Source of the DNA: Terriglobia bacterium
GTDB lineage: Bacteria > Acidobacteriota > Terriglobia > Terriglobales > Acidobacteriaceae
Length of the DNA: 64,000 bases
Direction: 5' to 3'
Assembly (NCBI GenBank): GCA_020073385.1
Contig: JAIQFH010000010.1
Coordinates: 79,001 to 143,000, forward strand
This document shows, piece by piece, positions 35,543 to 44,846 of this stretch (position 1 is the stretch's first letter; every line of letters starts with the position of its first letter). The position numbers and the translations under genes are program-made. The notes beneath the pieces were generated by a model. That model was not told the DNA's origin and did no database searches. It saw nothing but the letters and a program-made list of their open reading frames with translations.

Positions 35543-37987
35543 TCATGGCCTGCCAAACGTGCCCGTCGCCCCGTTCCGGTATTCATGGGGATGAATGCCG
35601 AGGCGTTTGATCATCGATTGCAGAGTGGTGCGCTTGAGCCCCAGTCGCGAAGCCGCGCCATCGTTGCCGGACAAGACTCCATTCGTTTCGCGAAGAACAC
35701 GCAGGATATGTTCCCTCTCCATTTCTGTCAGATTGTCCTCGGCCGTATATTCCGCCTCGGATAGCTCCGCTGGTGGAGCCGAAAGAATGCGCCCTTTGCT
35801 CATGATCACCATGCGCTCGATCACATTCTCGAGTTCGCGAACGTTGCCGGGCCAATTCCAGCTGCGCAGTATGCGCATCGCGTCATCGGGGATAGTGTCG
35901 ATGCGTTTCCCCATGCGGACGGAGTGTTTCTTGACGAAATGCTGTACCAACATTGAGATGTCGTCGCGCCGATCGCGCAAGGGTGGTAGTTCGATAGGGA
36001 ATACGTTGAGGCGGTAGAACAGGTCTTCACGAAACTTCTTGTCGGCAACGTCCTGCTGCAAATCGCGATTGGTAGCGGAAATGATCCGTACATCGACATG
36101 CAGAGTCCTGATTCCACCCAACCGCTCAAACTCGCGATCCTGCAACACTCGTAGCAGCTTGGGCTGCAGTTCGGGCGGCATCTCTCCGATTTCATCGAGG
36201 AATAGAGTGCCTTTGTCCGCCAGTTCAATCCGTCCGATTTTCTGGTTGACCGCCCCGGTAAATGCTCCTTTTTCATGCCCAAAGAGTTCACTCTCGAGCA
36301 AACCCGAAGGAACCGCGGCGCAGTTGAGTTTGACGAATGTGTTATCGCACCTTGAGCTCAAGGCATGGACCGACCGGGCGACCAACTCCTTTCCGGTCCC
36401 GGTTTCACCCAGCAGCAGTACCGTCGAGTCGGTAGGGGCCACAACCCGCGCCTTCTTCAAAACCTCGCGCAGCGCTGGACTCTGCCCAATAATCTCTTCG
36501 AATCCAAGTTCGGTCTGAATCTCGCTTTCGAGGTACGACTTGGTATTCGCCAGCCTGTCTCTCGATTCCTGCAGGCGGTCGGCAATTTCACGCAGGCGCG
36601 CAATATCCATGCAGGCTGCCGTAATACCAACGACGTTGCTTTGACCATCGAACAGCGGCTCGATCGTGATGTCAAAAACATGGCTCGTGCCGTCCTGCGG
36701 AATGGCGACCTCTTCGCGGGCTCCGACGCCCGAAGTAAGAACTCTTCTCTTCAGCTCATTCAGAGCGGCCGCCTTCTTGGGGCCGATGATCTCGTCATCT
36801 GTCTTGCCCAGTACATCGTGCTGCCAGTGAAACTGCGGGTTGTAAATCCACGTATAGCGGAGATCCGGATCCTGGCTGAACACGGTGATGGGAGAATCCT
36901 TCAGAGCCACTCGGAAGCGCTCTTCACTCTGGCGCAAGGCATCGTGCACTTTCTTCCGCTCCGTGATATTGCGAAGGATGCCCTGCAATCGGCCGCCCGG
37001 AAGCCTCCTTCCGCAGACTTCGCCCGTGAAGAACGAGCCGTCTTTGCGTCGGAACTTCCATTCACTGGTCGCAACGGCACACCCGTCGAATCGGGCAATC
37101 TCAGGGGCAAGACGTTGAATTTCCTCGGGAACAATCATGTCGGCGATCGAGCGTTGCAGGATCTCCTCACGCGTGTAGCCAAACATGTTGGCCCCGGCGG
37201 AATTAACGTCGACATATCGGCCCTCACTGTCGGAGAGGAAGATTCCGTCAGATGCCTGTTCTACCAGCAACTGGAAGTGCTCGGCACTCCTGCGCAAGGC
37301 TGTTTCTGCCACCGTCCGAGCCTCCTCCAGTTTGACCTGCTCTGTCACATCCCGCTGAATTCCCCACGTCCGAACGAGCTTGCCGTCCTCGACGATGCCG
37401 ATCATGCTATTGCGGAATATCTTGTTATTTCCTTGAACGTCGGTTTCGTACGATTCGCGGTCGACAACGCGAAACCCGGAGCGGATGTACTGCCGGATCA
37501 GCTCAAGGTTCAAGGGATCGTTGGGATCAACAAATTCGATGAGACGTCTGCCGAGAAAGTCCTGCACGGAATTCAGACCATACATCTTCACGATGGCATC
37601 GTTGCACTCGGCCAGATACGAATCGTGCAGGATGCGTCGCACCAACTCTTCCTCCGGGAGATCGACTGGGATCGGCGCGTCCACGTCCTGCCGGAAGATG
37701 CCTTCCGAGCTCTGCGCCACGAAGTTGCGGTAGCTCTCCTCGCTGCGCCGCGAGGCCTCCTCTGCCCGCTTTCGTTGTGTGATTTCGAACATCGTCGACT
37801 GTATCAAAGGTTCGCCATCCGACTGGGGAATCAACACGCTGTTGAGCAGGACCCAGAAAGGAGTCCGTCTGCTCGTAGTAGTTCCCACTCCCGGTTGATG
37901 ACGACGCCGCTCTGGCGCAACTCTGACAGCAAAGACTCGCGCTGCGCGGGATCGCGATAGCAGTTCTGGATTTGACTCCCGCGACAC
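35543..37987 (-). CDS. Sigma-54 activator with PAS domains (C-terminal part of a frameshifted gene)
   Basis: An 814-codon frame holding the rest of one PAS domain (from TPFWVLLNSVLIP), three further PAS domains (about 75-215, 218-345, 346-475), a sigma-54 AAA+ domain (about 500-735) and a Fis-type HTH (about 765-808). AAA+ landmarks are GETGTGKELVAR (Walker A), the sigma-54-contacting GAFTGAV loop and GTLFLDEIGEM (Walker B). The first 40 or so codons are out-of-frame sequence of the upstream part. If translated alone it probably starts internally (ATG at 37792, FEITQRKRAEE). It looks like one gene with the sensor upstream, split by a missing base near 37864. Confidence 0.85.
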   Translation of the reverse strand: MSRESNPELLSRSRAARVFAVRVAPERRRHQPGVGTTTSRRTPFWVLLNSVLIPQSDGEPLIQSTMFEITQRKRAEEASRRSEESYRNFVAQSSEGIFRQDVDAPIPVDLPEEELVRRILHDSYLAECNDAIVKMYGLNSVQDFLGRRLIEFVDPNDPLNLELIRQYIRSGFRVVDRESYETDVQGNNKIFRNSMIGIVEDGKLVRTWGIQRDVTEQVKLEEARTVAETALRRSAEHFQLLVEQASDGIFLSDSEGRYVDVNSAGANMFGYTREEILQRSIADMIVPEEIQRLAPEIARFDGCAVATSEWKFRRKDGSFFTGEVCGRRLPGGRLQGILRNITERKKVHDALRQSEERFRVALKDSPITVFSQDPDLRYTWIYNPQFHWQHDVLGKTDDEIIGPKKAAALNELKRRVLTSGVGAREEVAIPQDGTSHVFDITIEPLFDGQSNVVGITAACMDIARLREIADRLQESRDRLANTKSYLESEIQTELGFEEIIGQSPALREVLKKARVVAPTDSTVLLLGETGTGKELVARSVHALSSRCDNTFVKLNCAAVPSGLLESELFGHEKGAFTGAVNQKIGRIELADKGTLFLDEIGEMPPELQPKLLRVLQDREFERLGGIRTLHVDVRIISATNRDLQQDVADKKFREDLFYRLNVFPIELPPLRDRRDDISMLVQHFVKKHSVRMGKRIDTIPDDAMRILRSWNWPGNVRELENVIERMVIMSKGRILSAPPAELSEAEYTAEDNLTEMEREHILRVLRETNGVLSGNDGAASRLGLKRTTLQSMIKRLGIHPHEYRNGATGTFGRP

Positions 37988-39597
37988 TCTCCCGCAGAAG
38001 TGTGCCCGAACATCCGTGCCCAGGCGTCGTTGCAGTCCAGCACCGTTCCGCCCATGGCGACGATCCCCACTCCGGCAACTGCCTTTTCGAACAGCATGCG
38101 GTATCGCTTTTCCGATTTCCGCAGCGCATCAGCAGCCAGTTGGCGCTCCGTAACATCGTGCGCGACCCCCCGCGCCACGGGGGAGTCGACGCCCTCAGTG
38201 CGCAGAGTGTTTTGGTATTCCCAGATACGCCGCCTGCCGTCTTTGGCCAGAACGCACAGTAACCCACGATCGGACCCGACCGCGCTGATCCTGTCGAGAT
38301 ACTGATCGAACTGCTCACGAAACTCTGGGGCAATCAGATCCCGCATGGGTATGCTCAGCAGTTCGTCTACCTCATAACCGAGCAGGTGAGCGGGCGCCGC
38401 ATTAACCGACAGCAAACTTCCGTTCAAATCATGCGTACAGACCAGGTCCTCGCTGTGTTCCACGAGGTCGTGATATCGATCTTCACTCTCGCGCAGGGCA
38501 GCCTCCGACTTCTTCCGTTCCGTAATATCGCGGACCACGGTCACGAAGTAGCTTCGCTCCAGTTGCACGAATTTCACGCTGATTTCCACTGGAAAGGTCG
38601 AGCCGTCTTTTCTTTTGTGAACTGATTCCCTGACAATCGAGCCCGTCGCGCGCAATTTTTCCAAACCTGCCGGGCTGCAAACCTCCTGGCCGTTCGGATC
38701 AATGTCGAAGACCGTCATGCTGAGCAACTCTTCGCGGATATATCCCAGGTCTTCGCAGGCCTTGTCGTTCACATCGAGGAAGCGTAGCGTCTCCGGATCC
38801 AGCACTTCGACGGCGTCGTTGGATTGATCGATGAGGGCCCGAAACAGTCGCAGAGCGTGATCGGTTCGTTTCTGCTCGGTGACATCCTTTAGTACACAGG
38901 CAACCCGATCAATCCCACCGGGTCCTTCAATGGGGAAGTACGAAATGGCCAGGTCCCGTTCTCCGCGGTTCGGATAGAGGTAGCGCATCTCGAATTGCAC
39001 AATCTTGCCGCAAAAGCACTCATCCAGTCTTCCCTTGATCGCTGCCTCAAATACTCCCCGATTCAATATCTCCGGGATGCGGCGCCCGATCAGGTCTTCT
39101 CGCTTCATCCCTCGATAATTCAGGAAAGAGCTGTTCGCAATCAGGTAACGGTAGTCGGAGTCCACGACGACAATCATCTCTTCCAGGCTTTCCACGACCC
39201 GCTCGAATTCCGACAGCCTGGACCCACGACGGCGGTAGAGTCTGCCCAGACCACTCATGCTTGTTCCGACTCCGCAAAAAAGGACGAGCCCCACCACCTC
39301 CCGAGGGCGGCTGCCTCCGAAGACATTCAAGGTCCAAGAAAAGCTAGCGACCGATGCCGCCGAAAGAACGGTCGCCAACACACCCGGTCCGAAACCCGCC
39401 AGCAAGGTGGCCAAGATAATCGCGGGTAAGAAAATCACCAAGAGCGGGAGGGGGCCAAACGCCGCAATTAAGGCGTGGCGCACCAGAATCGCCACCGCCA
39501 CCAGTAGCACGGCAAATCCGTAGCGTCGAGGCCATGTTCGCAACCTGTTCCCGAACGCCACAATAAGTCCCGTTCGATCGGCAAAACTCATAGCCAA
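37831..39597 (-). CDS. Membrane DUF4118/PAS sensor (N-terminal part of the same frameshifted gene)
   Basis: A 588-aa product. Residues about 25-115 carry three to four helices of the KdpD-like DUF4118 type (FAVLLVAVAILVRHALIAAF, LLVIFLPAIILATLLAGFG). Three PAS/PAC units follow (about 130-250, 255-375, 380-500), then most of a fourth (YRMLFEKAVAGVGIVAMGG). The frame ends in an out-of-place tail (GLLSGSCSTAC). There is no histidine kinase domain. Joining to the downstream frame restores PAS4 exactly (RADG then TPFWVLL), giving a protein of roughly 1,350 aa: a membrane-bound one-component sigma-54 activator. Confidence 0.8.
   Translation of the reverse strand: MAMSFADRTGLIVAFGNRLRTWPRRYGFAVLLVAVAILVRHALIAAFGPLPLLVIFLPAIILATLLAGFGPGVLATVLSAASVASFSWTLNVFGGSRPREVVGLVLFCGVGTSMSGLGRLYRRRGSRLSEFERVVESLEEMIVVVDSDYRYLIANSSFLNYRGMKREDLIGRRIPEILNRGVFEAAIKGRLDECFCGKIVQFEMRYLYPNRGERDLAISYFPIEGPGGIDRVACVLKDVTEQKRTDHALRLFRALIDQSNDAVEVLDPETLRFLDVNDKACEDLGYIREELLSMTVFDIDPNGQEVCSPAGLEKLRATGSIVRESVHKRKDGSTFPVEISVKFVQLERSYFVTVVRDITERKKSEAALRESEDRYHDLVEHSEDLVCTHDLNGSLLSVNAAPAHLLGYEVDELLSIPMRDLIAPEFREQFDQYLDRISAVGSDRGLLCVLAKDGRRRIWEYQNTLRTEGVDSPVARGVAHDVTERQLAADALRKSEKRYRMLFEKAVAGVGIVAMGGTVLDCNDAWARMFGHTSAGECRGSQIQNCYRDPAQRESLLSELRQSGVVINREWELLRADGLLSGSCSTAC
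37864..37865 (-). other. One-base frameshift splitting the PAS/sigma-54 gene
   Basis: On the minus strand GCAGACGG is followed by ACTCCTTTCTGG. PAS homology requires one more base between GG and ACT (ADG-TPFW); without it the frame reads ADGLLSG and stops 11 codons later. It is either a real inactivating deletion or an assembly error. Confidence 0.75.
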
Positions 39598-39870
39598 CCC
39601 TCACTTCATGGGATTTCTCTTGGATCACAACTGTGGCACTACCGCTCGCACAACCGGCCCTGCGGCACGCAACAGCTTGCGCCATGCTCTTCCGCAAAGA
39701 GTATGCCGCCTAACCGAGGTTCAGCCATCCGTCGTTTGGCCAACCAATAGCAATCATGATCACTTTGCTGGACAAGGGCGGTCTGTGATTACAATCACAA
39801 TCCAGCGGAATCCTCCCGAAACGGAACAGGTCACCTCGGATCCCCGTCCGCGATCGACATCAGCACAAAG

Positions 39871-39900
39871 GAAAAAGGGGCAGGCCGTTTGGGCCTGCCC
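39871..39900 (-). terminator. Rho-independent terminator of the OmpA-family gene
   Basis: A perfect 9-bp stem (GGGCAGGCC 39878-39886 with GGCCTGCCC 39892-39900) has a 5-nt loop. On the minus strand it is followed by CTTTTTC. It lies 18 bp past the stop at 39919. Confidence 0.85.
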
Positions 39901-39918
39901 TCCCACTTTGCTAGAAAG

Positions 39919-40743
39919 TTACCGCTTTGCCGCTGTTTCCAGATCGTTCTTCAGGACGTTAACTTCGACGCGAGCCCCACTCGCGCGCTTCCCCTCTGCG
40001 GCTGTCGGGCTGTTGCCCATGCTCATCGCATAGATCCGGTATACCGGGATGCTGTGAGTGAGCACCAGATAACGAACGACCGAATCCGCCATCCTCTGCG
40101 AACTACGGATCGCGCCCTGCCCTTGACCGGGAGAAAAGCCGCGTACCTCGATGATGTAACCGCGCTGGTCTTTGAGAGGCGCAGCCATCTCGTCGAGAGC
40201 GTTCTTCGCGTTCTTGCTAAGAACGGTCTGGCCAGGACGGAAACGGATTTCGGTCTGCGCGGAACCTTTGTACTGATCGAGACTGCCCACCATCTGCTCA
40301 GCATTCGACACGCGGGTCGAAGCCTGATTGGCCGCTGTTTGCGCGGTTTGCGCTTTGGTGGCCGCATCGCTGGCATGCTGATCCGCCAGGCTGGCCTTCT
40401 CCGACGCGAGCTGGATGCCCTGCTGGGCGCGCGTATCGACGTCCTTGATCTGCCGGCCGTTTTCCGATGTCAGTTGATCCAGTTCATTGATGCGGTCCCG
40501 AATGGGTGTGACGTGGCGCTGCACATATTTTTTGTTAGCGAAAGGATGCGTGACCAGGTTCCCGAGGTTGGGATCGTCGCCATCCCAGAAATCCTTGGGC
40601 CGCGGAGATGCAAGCGGCTCCCGGTCACTGGCGCTCTGACTAACGCCCGCGCTGGCCGAACTTGAGGACGATGTGTTGGTTTGCTGCGCAAATGCTGCAA
40701 GCGCAAACAGGATGACAGTTGCCAGAAATATGCGGTTTCTCAT
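39919..40743 (-). CDS. OmpA-family protein with coiled coil
   Basis: A 274-aa exported protein from the ATG at 40743 (AGGAG 8 nt upstream). A signal peptide (IFLATVILFALAAFAQQ) precedes a Ser-rich linker. A heptad-rich helix follows at about 80-155 (SEKASLADQHASDAATKAQ, TAANQASTRVSNAEQMVG), then an OmpA-like peptidoglycan-binding domain (about 165-270: IRFRPGQTVLSKNAKNALDE, YIIEVRGFSPGQG, SSQRMADSVVRYLV). There is no outer-membrane barrel. It is similar in layout to Lpp/OmpA-type spacer proteins that tie the envelope together. Confidence 0.87.
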   Translation of the reverse strand: MRNRIFLATVILFALAAFAQQTNTSSSSSASAGVSQSASDREPLASPRPKDFWDGDDPNLGNLVTHPFANKKYVQRHVTPIRDRINELDQLTSENGRQIKDVDTRAQQGIQLASEKASLADQHASDAATKAQTAQTAANQASTRVSNAEQMVGSLDQYKGSAQTEIRFRPGQTVLSKNAKNALDEMAAPLKDQRGYIIEVRGFSPGQGQGAIRSSQRMADSVVRYLVLTHSIPVYRIYAMSMGNSPTAAEGKRASGARVEVNVLKNDLETAAKR

Positions 40744-40976
40744 CTGACTTACTCCTGAGTGAAGCTCGACGCTCCACCGCAGCCCGGATGGGCATCGCGG
40801 GTGCGTATAGATTGTGCTCCCACATGGCCCGATCTGCAAGCCCATCGCGGGATTTCGGGACTGGGCCTGAAGAGAGGGTATCTCAACAGGATCTATGCCA
40901 GTTCCCGGGGAGTGATTCCGGTCACTGCCTGTCTTTTATAAGTCGCCTAGGCTCATGCGAGAGAAAGGAGCAGACT

Positions 40977-41468
40977 ATGCCTATCCCCATTCCCGCGATC
41001 GAAATCATTGAAGATTTTCTCGCCCAGAAGCGAATCGCGATGATCGGAGTCTCCCGCAATCCCAAAGATTTTAGTGCCGACCTGTTTCAGGAATTCTGTC
41101 GGCGCGGGTATGACATGGTTCCGGTGAATCCGAAGGTCTCTGAAGTGATGGGTCAACCCTGCTATGCCCGCGTGCAAGACATCCAACCGCCCGTGGATGC
41201 TGCGCTGCTGATGACAAAGCCTGAGATTACCGACCAGGTTGTTACTGATTGCGCCGCGGCAGGCATTCGCCGCGTGTGGATGCATCGTGCAGGCGGCAAA
41301 GGCGCGGTCAGTCTGAAAGCTGTTGCGTTCTGCCAGGAACACGGCATTCAGGTTATTCCCGGGCAATGTCCGTTCATGTTTCTAACCGGCGCAGCAGGAG
41401 TGCACAAGTTCCACGGATTTTTCCGCAAGATTACCGGCCGCTATCCCAAGCACCAGCACGCCGCCTGA
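40977..41468 (+). CDS. CoA-binding-domain protein (YccU-like)
   Basis: A 163-aa Rossmann-fold CoA-binding protein: KRIAMIGVSRNPKDFSADL, RRGYDMVPVNPKV, VDAALLMTKPEITDQVV and HGIQVIPGQCPFMFL are the standard segments. AAAGGAG precedes the ATG by 6 nt. The family's role is unclear. It is divergent from the OmpA-family gene, with a TATAAG -10-like box about 40 bp upstream. Confidence 0.88.
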   Translation: MPIPIPAIEIIEDFLAQKRIAMIGVSRNPKDFSADLFQEFCRRGYDMVPVNPKVSEVMGQPCYARVQDIQPPVDAALLMTKPEITDQVVTDCAAAGIRRVWMHRAGGKGAVSLKAVAFCQEHGIQVIPGQCPFMFLTGAAGVHKFHGFFRKITGRYPKHQHAA

Positions 41469-41498
41469 TATTTTCACCGGGAAGATACTCCTGGGTGC

Positions 41499-41529
41499 CC
41501 CACTTCTCCCTGACTTTGGGAGAAGTGGG
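41499..41529. repeat. 12-bp perfect hairpin after the CoA-binding gene
   Basis: CCCACTTCTCCC (41499-41510) pairs perfectly with GGGAGAAGTGGG (41518-41529) around a TGACTTT loop, 30 bp past the stop at 41468. It has no T-run on the plus strand; it may act as a transcript end or be a dispersed repeat. Confidence 0.55.
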
Positions 41530-41625
41530 ACTTTCGAGCAGCGAAGTTGCAGGCTACTGATTCTGACTTTCTTGCGCACTAGTGGACTATCGCGGAGACA
41601 GCGTTATCCCGGAACCGGAAGGCTT

Positions 41626-41692
41626 GTCATCCTGAGCGGAGCAACTGCTTCACGCAGCGAAGCGGTTGCGGAGTCGAAGGACCCCTACCCGC
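41626..41692. repeat. Dispersed-type intergenic repeat with internal palindrome
   Basis: GCAACTGCTTC (41641-41651) and GAAGCGGTTGC (41659-41669) pair in 10 of 11 positions, set between GTCATCCTGAGCGGA and GGAGTCGAAGGACCCC. This is the kind of element I associate with acidobacterial intergenic repeats; only one copy is in the window. The rest of 41469-41762 holds the hairpin at 41499 and nothing else I can name. Confidence 0.45.
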
Positions 41693-41762
41693 TCAAGTTT
41701 GTCGACGTGAACGTCAGGGAATTCTCCCACGGTCACGCTAACGAATTTGCTGCGACGGTCCG

Positions 41763-43097
41763 CTAGTCCTTCACCGCCCGATCCGTAATCTCCAGCCCTT
41801 TGTCGATGATCGCGAACGCCTCGCGCAGCTGCTGTTCGTTAATGCAGAGCGGCGGATTGGTGTAAAACGAATTCCACCGCACGATGGTATAGAGGCCTTG
41901 TTCGCGGAAGAACTTCCCGAGTGCTCCCATTTCTTCTGATGTTCCGTTGAACGGGGCCATGGGCTGTTTCGTCTTCCGGCTGCGGACTAATTCCATGATG
42001 CCGAACAGCCCGATGGAGCGCACTTCCCCAACCGAAGGATGCTTCGCCTGCAACTCGGCGCCCAGTTGCTTCATCACCGCGCCCATCTTTCGCGCGTTCT
42101 CGATGAGATGGTCCTCTTCGTACACAGCAATCGTGGCCAGTGCCGCCGCGCACCCCATCGGATGCGAGTTATATGTCAGGCCTCCGTAGAAGACCTTGTC
42201 CTGAAAATGCTGCGCGATGTGATGACGCATGCCCACGGCCCCGAGTGGCAGATAGCTCGCAGTGAGTCCCTTCGCCATGCAGATCAGGTCGGGCACCACC
42301 TTCCAGTGATCAATCGCGAACCATTCACCCGTGCGCCCGAAACCCGCCATGACCTCGTCAGCAATCATCAGGATGCCGTACTTGTCGCACAGCTTGCGCA
42401 CGCCCTGCATGTAACCATCCGGCGGAATGAGGATGCCGTTGGTCCCGACAACAGTTTCGAGAATGAAAGCTGCAATTGTGTGCGGACCCTCTAACTGCAT
42501 GATCTCTTCGATCATGGCCAACGAGGTCTCGGCCGATTCCCACCCCCGCTCGATGCCATGGTATGGATCGAGCACGCGCACGACGCCCGGAATGCCCGGC
42601 TCAGCCGCCCAACGGCGTGGATCGCCGGTGAGTGAGATGCTTCCTGCGGTAGCTCCGTGATAGGAGCGATACCGCGCCATGATCTTGTGGCGTCCCGTGA
42701 AGAAGCGAGCGATCTTGATCGCGTTTTCGTTAGCTTCTGCGCCGCCGTTGGTGAAGAAGAAGGTGTCGATGTCCCCGGGCGTAATCTCGGCCAGTTTGGC
42801 GCCGAGGCGTGCACGGGGTTCGGTCGCCATGAATGGATTGGCGTAGCACAGAGTGGCCGCCTGCTCGCTGATGGCGCGAATCACTCGTTCGTCGCCATGC
42901 CCAATGTTGACCGACATCAACTGGCTGTTGAAGTCGATGAAGCGCTTCCCTTCCGGCGTCCAGAAGTAGATGCCCTTTGCCTTGGCCACAGGAATGGGAT
43001 CGACCTTTGATTGTGCTGACCACTCAAACAGAGTGTGCTTCTTGGTGAGATCAACGATCTCCTGGCCCGTCATGGATGTTTCGATAGCAGTAGTCAT
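41763..43097 (-). CDS. Class-III aminotransferase (omega-amino acid:pyruvate type)
   Basis: A 444-aa PLP enzyme. It has FFFTNGGAEANENAIKIAR, ARYRSYHGATAGS, the Asp in LMIADEVMAGFGRTGEW and the PLP Lys in ICMAKGLTASYLPLGAV, with YNSHPMGCAAALATI. The pattern is that of beta-alanine/taurine:pyruvate transaminases. It is last of six minus-strand genes, 92 bp after the malonate-semialdehyde-type dehydrogenase, which supports transamination of beta-alanine or a related omega-amino acid to a semialdehyde. Confidence 0.85.
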   Translation of the reverse strand: MTTAIETSMTGQEIVDLTKKHTLFEWSAQSKVDPIPVAKAKGIYFWTPEGKRFIDFNSQLMSVNIGHGDERVIRAISEQAATLCYANPFMATEPRARLGAKLAEITPGDIDTFFFTNGGAEANENAIKIARFFTGRHKIMARYRSYHGATAGSISLTGDPRRWAAEPGIPGVVRVLDPYHGIERGWESAETSLAMIEEIMQLEGPHTIAAFILETVVGTNGILIPPDGYMQGVRKLCDKYGILMIADEVMAGFGRTGEWFAIDHWKVVPDLICMAKGLTASYLPLGAVGMRHHIAQHFQDKVFYGGLTYNSHPMGCAAALATIAVYEEDHLIENARKMGAVMKQLGAELQAKHPSVGEVRSIGLFGIMELVRSRKTKQPMAPFNGTSEEMGALGKFFREQGLYTIVRWNSFYTNPPLCINEQQLREAFAIIDKGLEITDRAVKD

Positions 43098-43189
43098 AAT
43101 GTCCTCAAGTCGCCACGGATCCTCACCGATTCCACGGATAAACCTGTGCGCGATTCCGTGTTGATCCGCGTTAATCCGTGGCAGACGTC

Positions 43190-44680
43190 TTAGAACTTCC
43201 TGGAGTGCTCTTTAGCCCACCGTTCAACAACAACTTTCTTGTCGGTATAGAACTCAATCGCGTCGCGCCCCTGGCCGTGGAGGTCGCCAAAGAAGCTGTT
43301 CTTCCATCCGCTAAACGGAAAGTACGCCATGGGCGCGGCCACACCGATGTTGATGCCGATGTTGCCCGCAGGCGCCTCATAACGGAAGCGGCGCGCCGCC
43401 GATCCGCTCGACGTGAACAGCGACGCCTGATTGCCGTAAGCGCTGCGCTCGAGGAAGGCAAGCGCTTCGTCCATATTGTCCGCGTGAACCAGGCTCAGCA
43501 CCGGCCCGAAGATTTCTGTGTCTGTGATCTCGCTGGTGGCCGGCACATCATCAAGGATGGTCGGCTTCACGAAGTTCCCGCGCTCGTTCTTGGGAATCTT
43601 CGCATTGCGGCCATCGAGCAGAACCTTCGCCCCCTGCTTCTCTCCCACCCCGATGAGGGATTCCACGCGTTCCTTACTCTGAGGCGAGATCACCGGCCCC
43701 ATCTGCACGCCATCTTCGAGCCCGTTGCCGACTCTAAGCTTCGAAGCTGCATCCGCGATCGAATCACGAAACGTCTTCTGTGCTTCTCCAATCGTGACTG
43801 CGACCGAAACAGCAAGGCAGCGCTGCCCCGCGCATCCGAATGCACTGTCGCTGATAATCTGTGTGGCCATCGGCATGTCGGCGTCTGGAAGAACAATCAC
43901 ATGGTTCTTGGCGCCTCCTTGGCACTGGCAACGTTTGCCCTGCTGAGCAGATCGCGAATATATGTACCGCGCAACCGGAGTCGATCCCACAAAGCTGATG
44001 GCACGAACTTTGGGATGATCAATCAGCGCATCCACAGCCGCCTTGCCACCATTGACCAGATTCACCACTCCCTTCGGCAACCCGGTCTTTTCGAGCAATT
44101 CATACACATAGCGCATGGTGAGCGGCACGCGCTCGCTCGGCTTAAGGATGAAGGTATTCCCCGTGGCGATGGCGTAAGGCAGGTACCAGAAAGCAATCAT
44201 TCCCGGGAAGTTGAAGGGAACAATCGCGGCCACGACGCCCAGCGGCTGACGAATCATCATTTCGTCAATCCCGCGCGCCACGTCCTCTAGGTTGTAGCCC
44301 TGCATCATCATCGGAATGCCGCAGGCCACTTCGACGTTCTCGATGGCGCGCCGCATCTCAGCTTTGCCTTCGACGAAGGTCTTCCCATTCTCCAGCGTAA
44401 TCAAACGAGCAATGTCGTCGATATGCTCCTCAAGCAGCGTCTTGAGCTTGAACAACGGCTGTATGCGGTCTTCCGGAGGAGTGCGCCGCCATTCGGGAAA
44501 AGCGGCGGCAGCGGCTTCGACGGCTTTGTTCACGTCGGCTGCATCAGCCAGAGGAACGCTCGCCAGAAGTTCTCCGGTTGCGGGATTGACCACGTCACGC
44601 CACTCGGACGTTTGCGACTCGACCCATTGCCCGTTGATGAAGTTCGTAAGTTTGTTGGCGGGAGGTGCTGCTACGCTCAT
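43190..44680 (-). CDS. mmsA: CoA-acylating (methyl)malonate-semialdehyde dehydrogenase
   Basis: A 496-aa ALDH-superfamily enzyme from the ATG at 44680 ([19 protein letters not shown]). The catalytic Cys is in [11 protein letters not shown], with [20 protein letters not shown] and [14 protein letters not shown], which distinguish the MmsA group from ordinary ALDHs. It converts malonate semialdehyde or methylmalonate semialdehyde with CoA to acetyl-CoA or propionyl-CoA. Beside the omega-aminotransferase it completes a beta-alanine to acetyl-CoA route. Confidence 0.9.
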   Translation of the reverse strand: MSVAAPPANKLTNFINGQWVESQTSEWRDVVNPATGELLASVPLADAADVNKAVEAAAAAFPEWRRTPPEDRIQPLFKLKTLLEEHIDDIARLITLENGKTFVEGKAEMRRAIENVEVACGIPMMMQGYNLEDVARGIDEMMIRQPLGVVAAIVPFNFPGMIAFWYLPYAIATGNTFILKPSERVPLTMRYVYELLEKTGLPKGVVNLVNGGKAAVDALIDHPKVRAISFVGSTPVARYIYSRSAQQGKRCQCQGGAKNHVIVLPDADMPMATQIISDSAFGCAGQRCLAVSVAVTIGEAQKTFRDSIADAASKLRVGNGLEDGVQMGPVISPQSKERVESLIGVGEKQGAKVLLDGRNAKIPKNERGNFVKPTILDDVPATSEITDTEIFGPVLSLVHADNMDEALAFLERSAYGNQASLFTSSGSAARRFRYEAPAGNIGINIGVAAPMAYFPFSGWKNSFFGDLHGQGRDAIEFYTDKKVVVERWAKEHSRKF

Positions 44681-44846
44681 GTAGGTAATGCCTTTCGCTA
44701 TCACGAAGAATGTCGTTGTACAGGAAGTGATTGACCTCTACCGCGATCGTCTCCCGGTACGAATTGATGATACTGCCGTTTGAGACCCCGCGACGTGGTT
44801 GATATCGGCCTAGGCAATTCCTACCTGCGGTGATAAAGCTTCAGGT

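Noticed and set aside
36365..37960. 531-aa plus-strand ORF
   Set aside because: It is antisense to the PAS/sigma-54 gene, whose domains are unmistakable; composition is that of a shadow frame.
37831..37987. Programmed frameshifting at the PAS gene overlap
   Set aside because: There is no slippery heptamer or downstream stem at the junction; a simple indel explains it better.
39630..39700. Possible sigma-54 (-24/-12) promoter ahead of the PAS/sigma-54 gene
   Set aside because: TGGCAC is present, but the GC of the -12 element is off by one base and lies on the strand leading away from the gene.
41572..41766. 64-aa plus-strand ORF after the CoA-binding gene
   Set aside because: It runs through a palindromic intergenic repeat (TCATCCTGAGCGG ... 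GAGTCGAAGGACC) and has no protein-like features.
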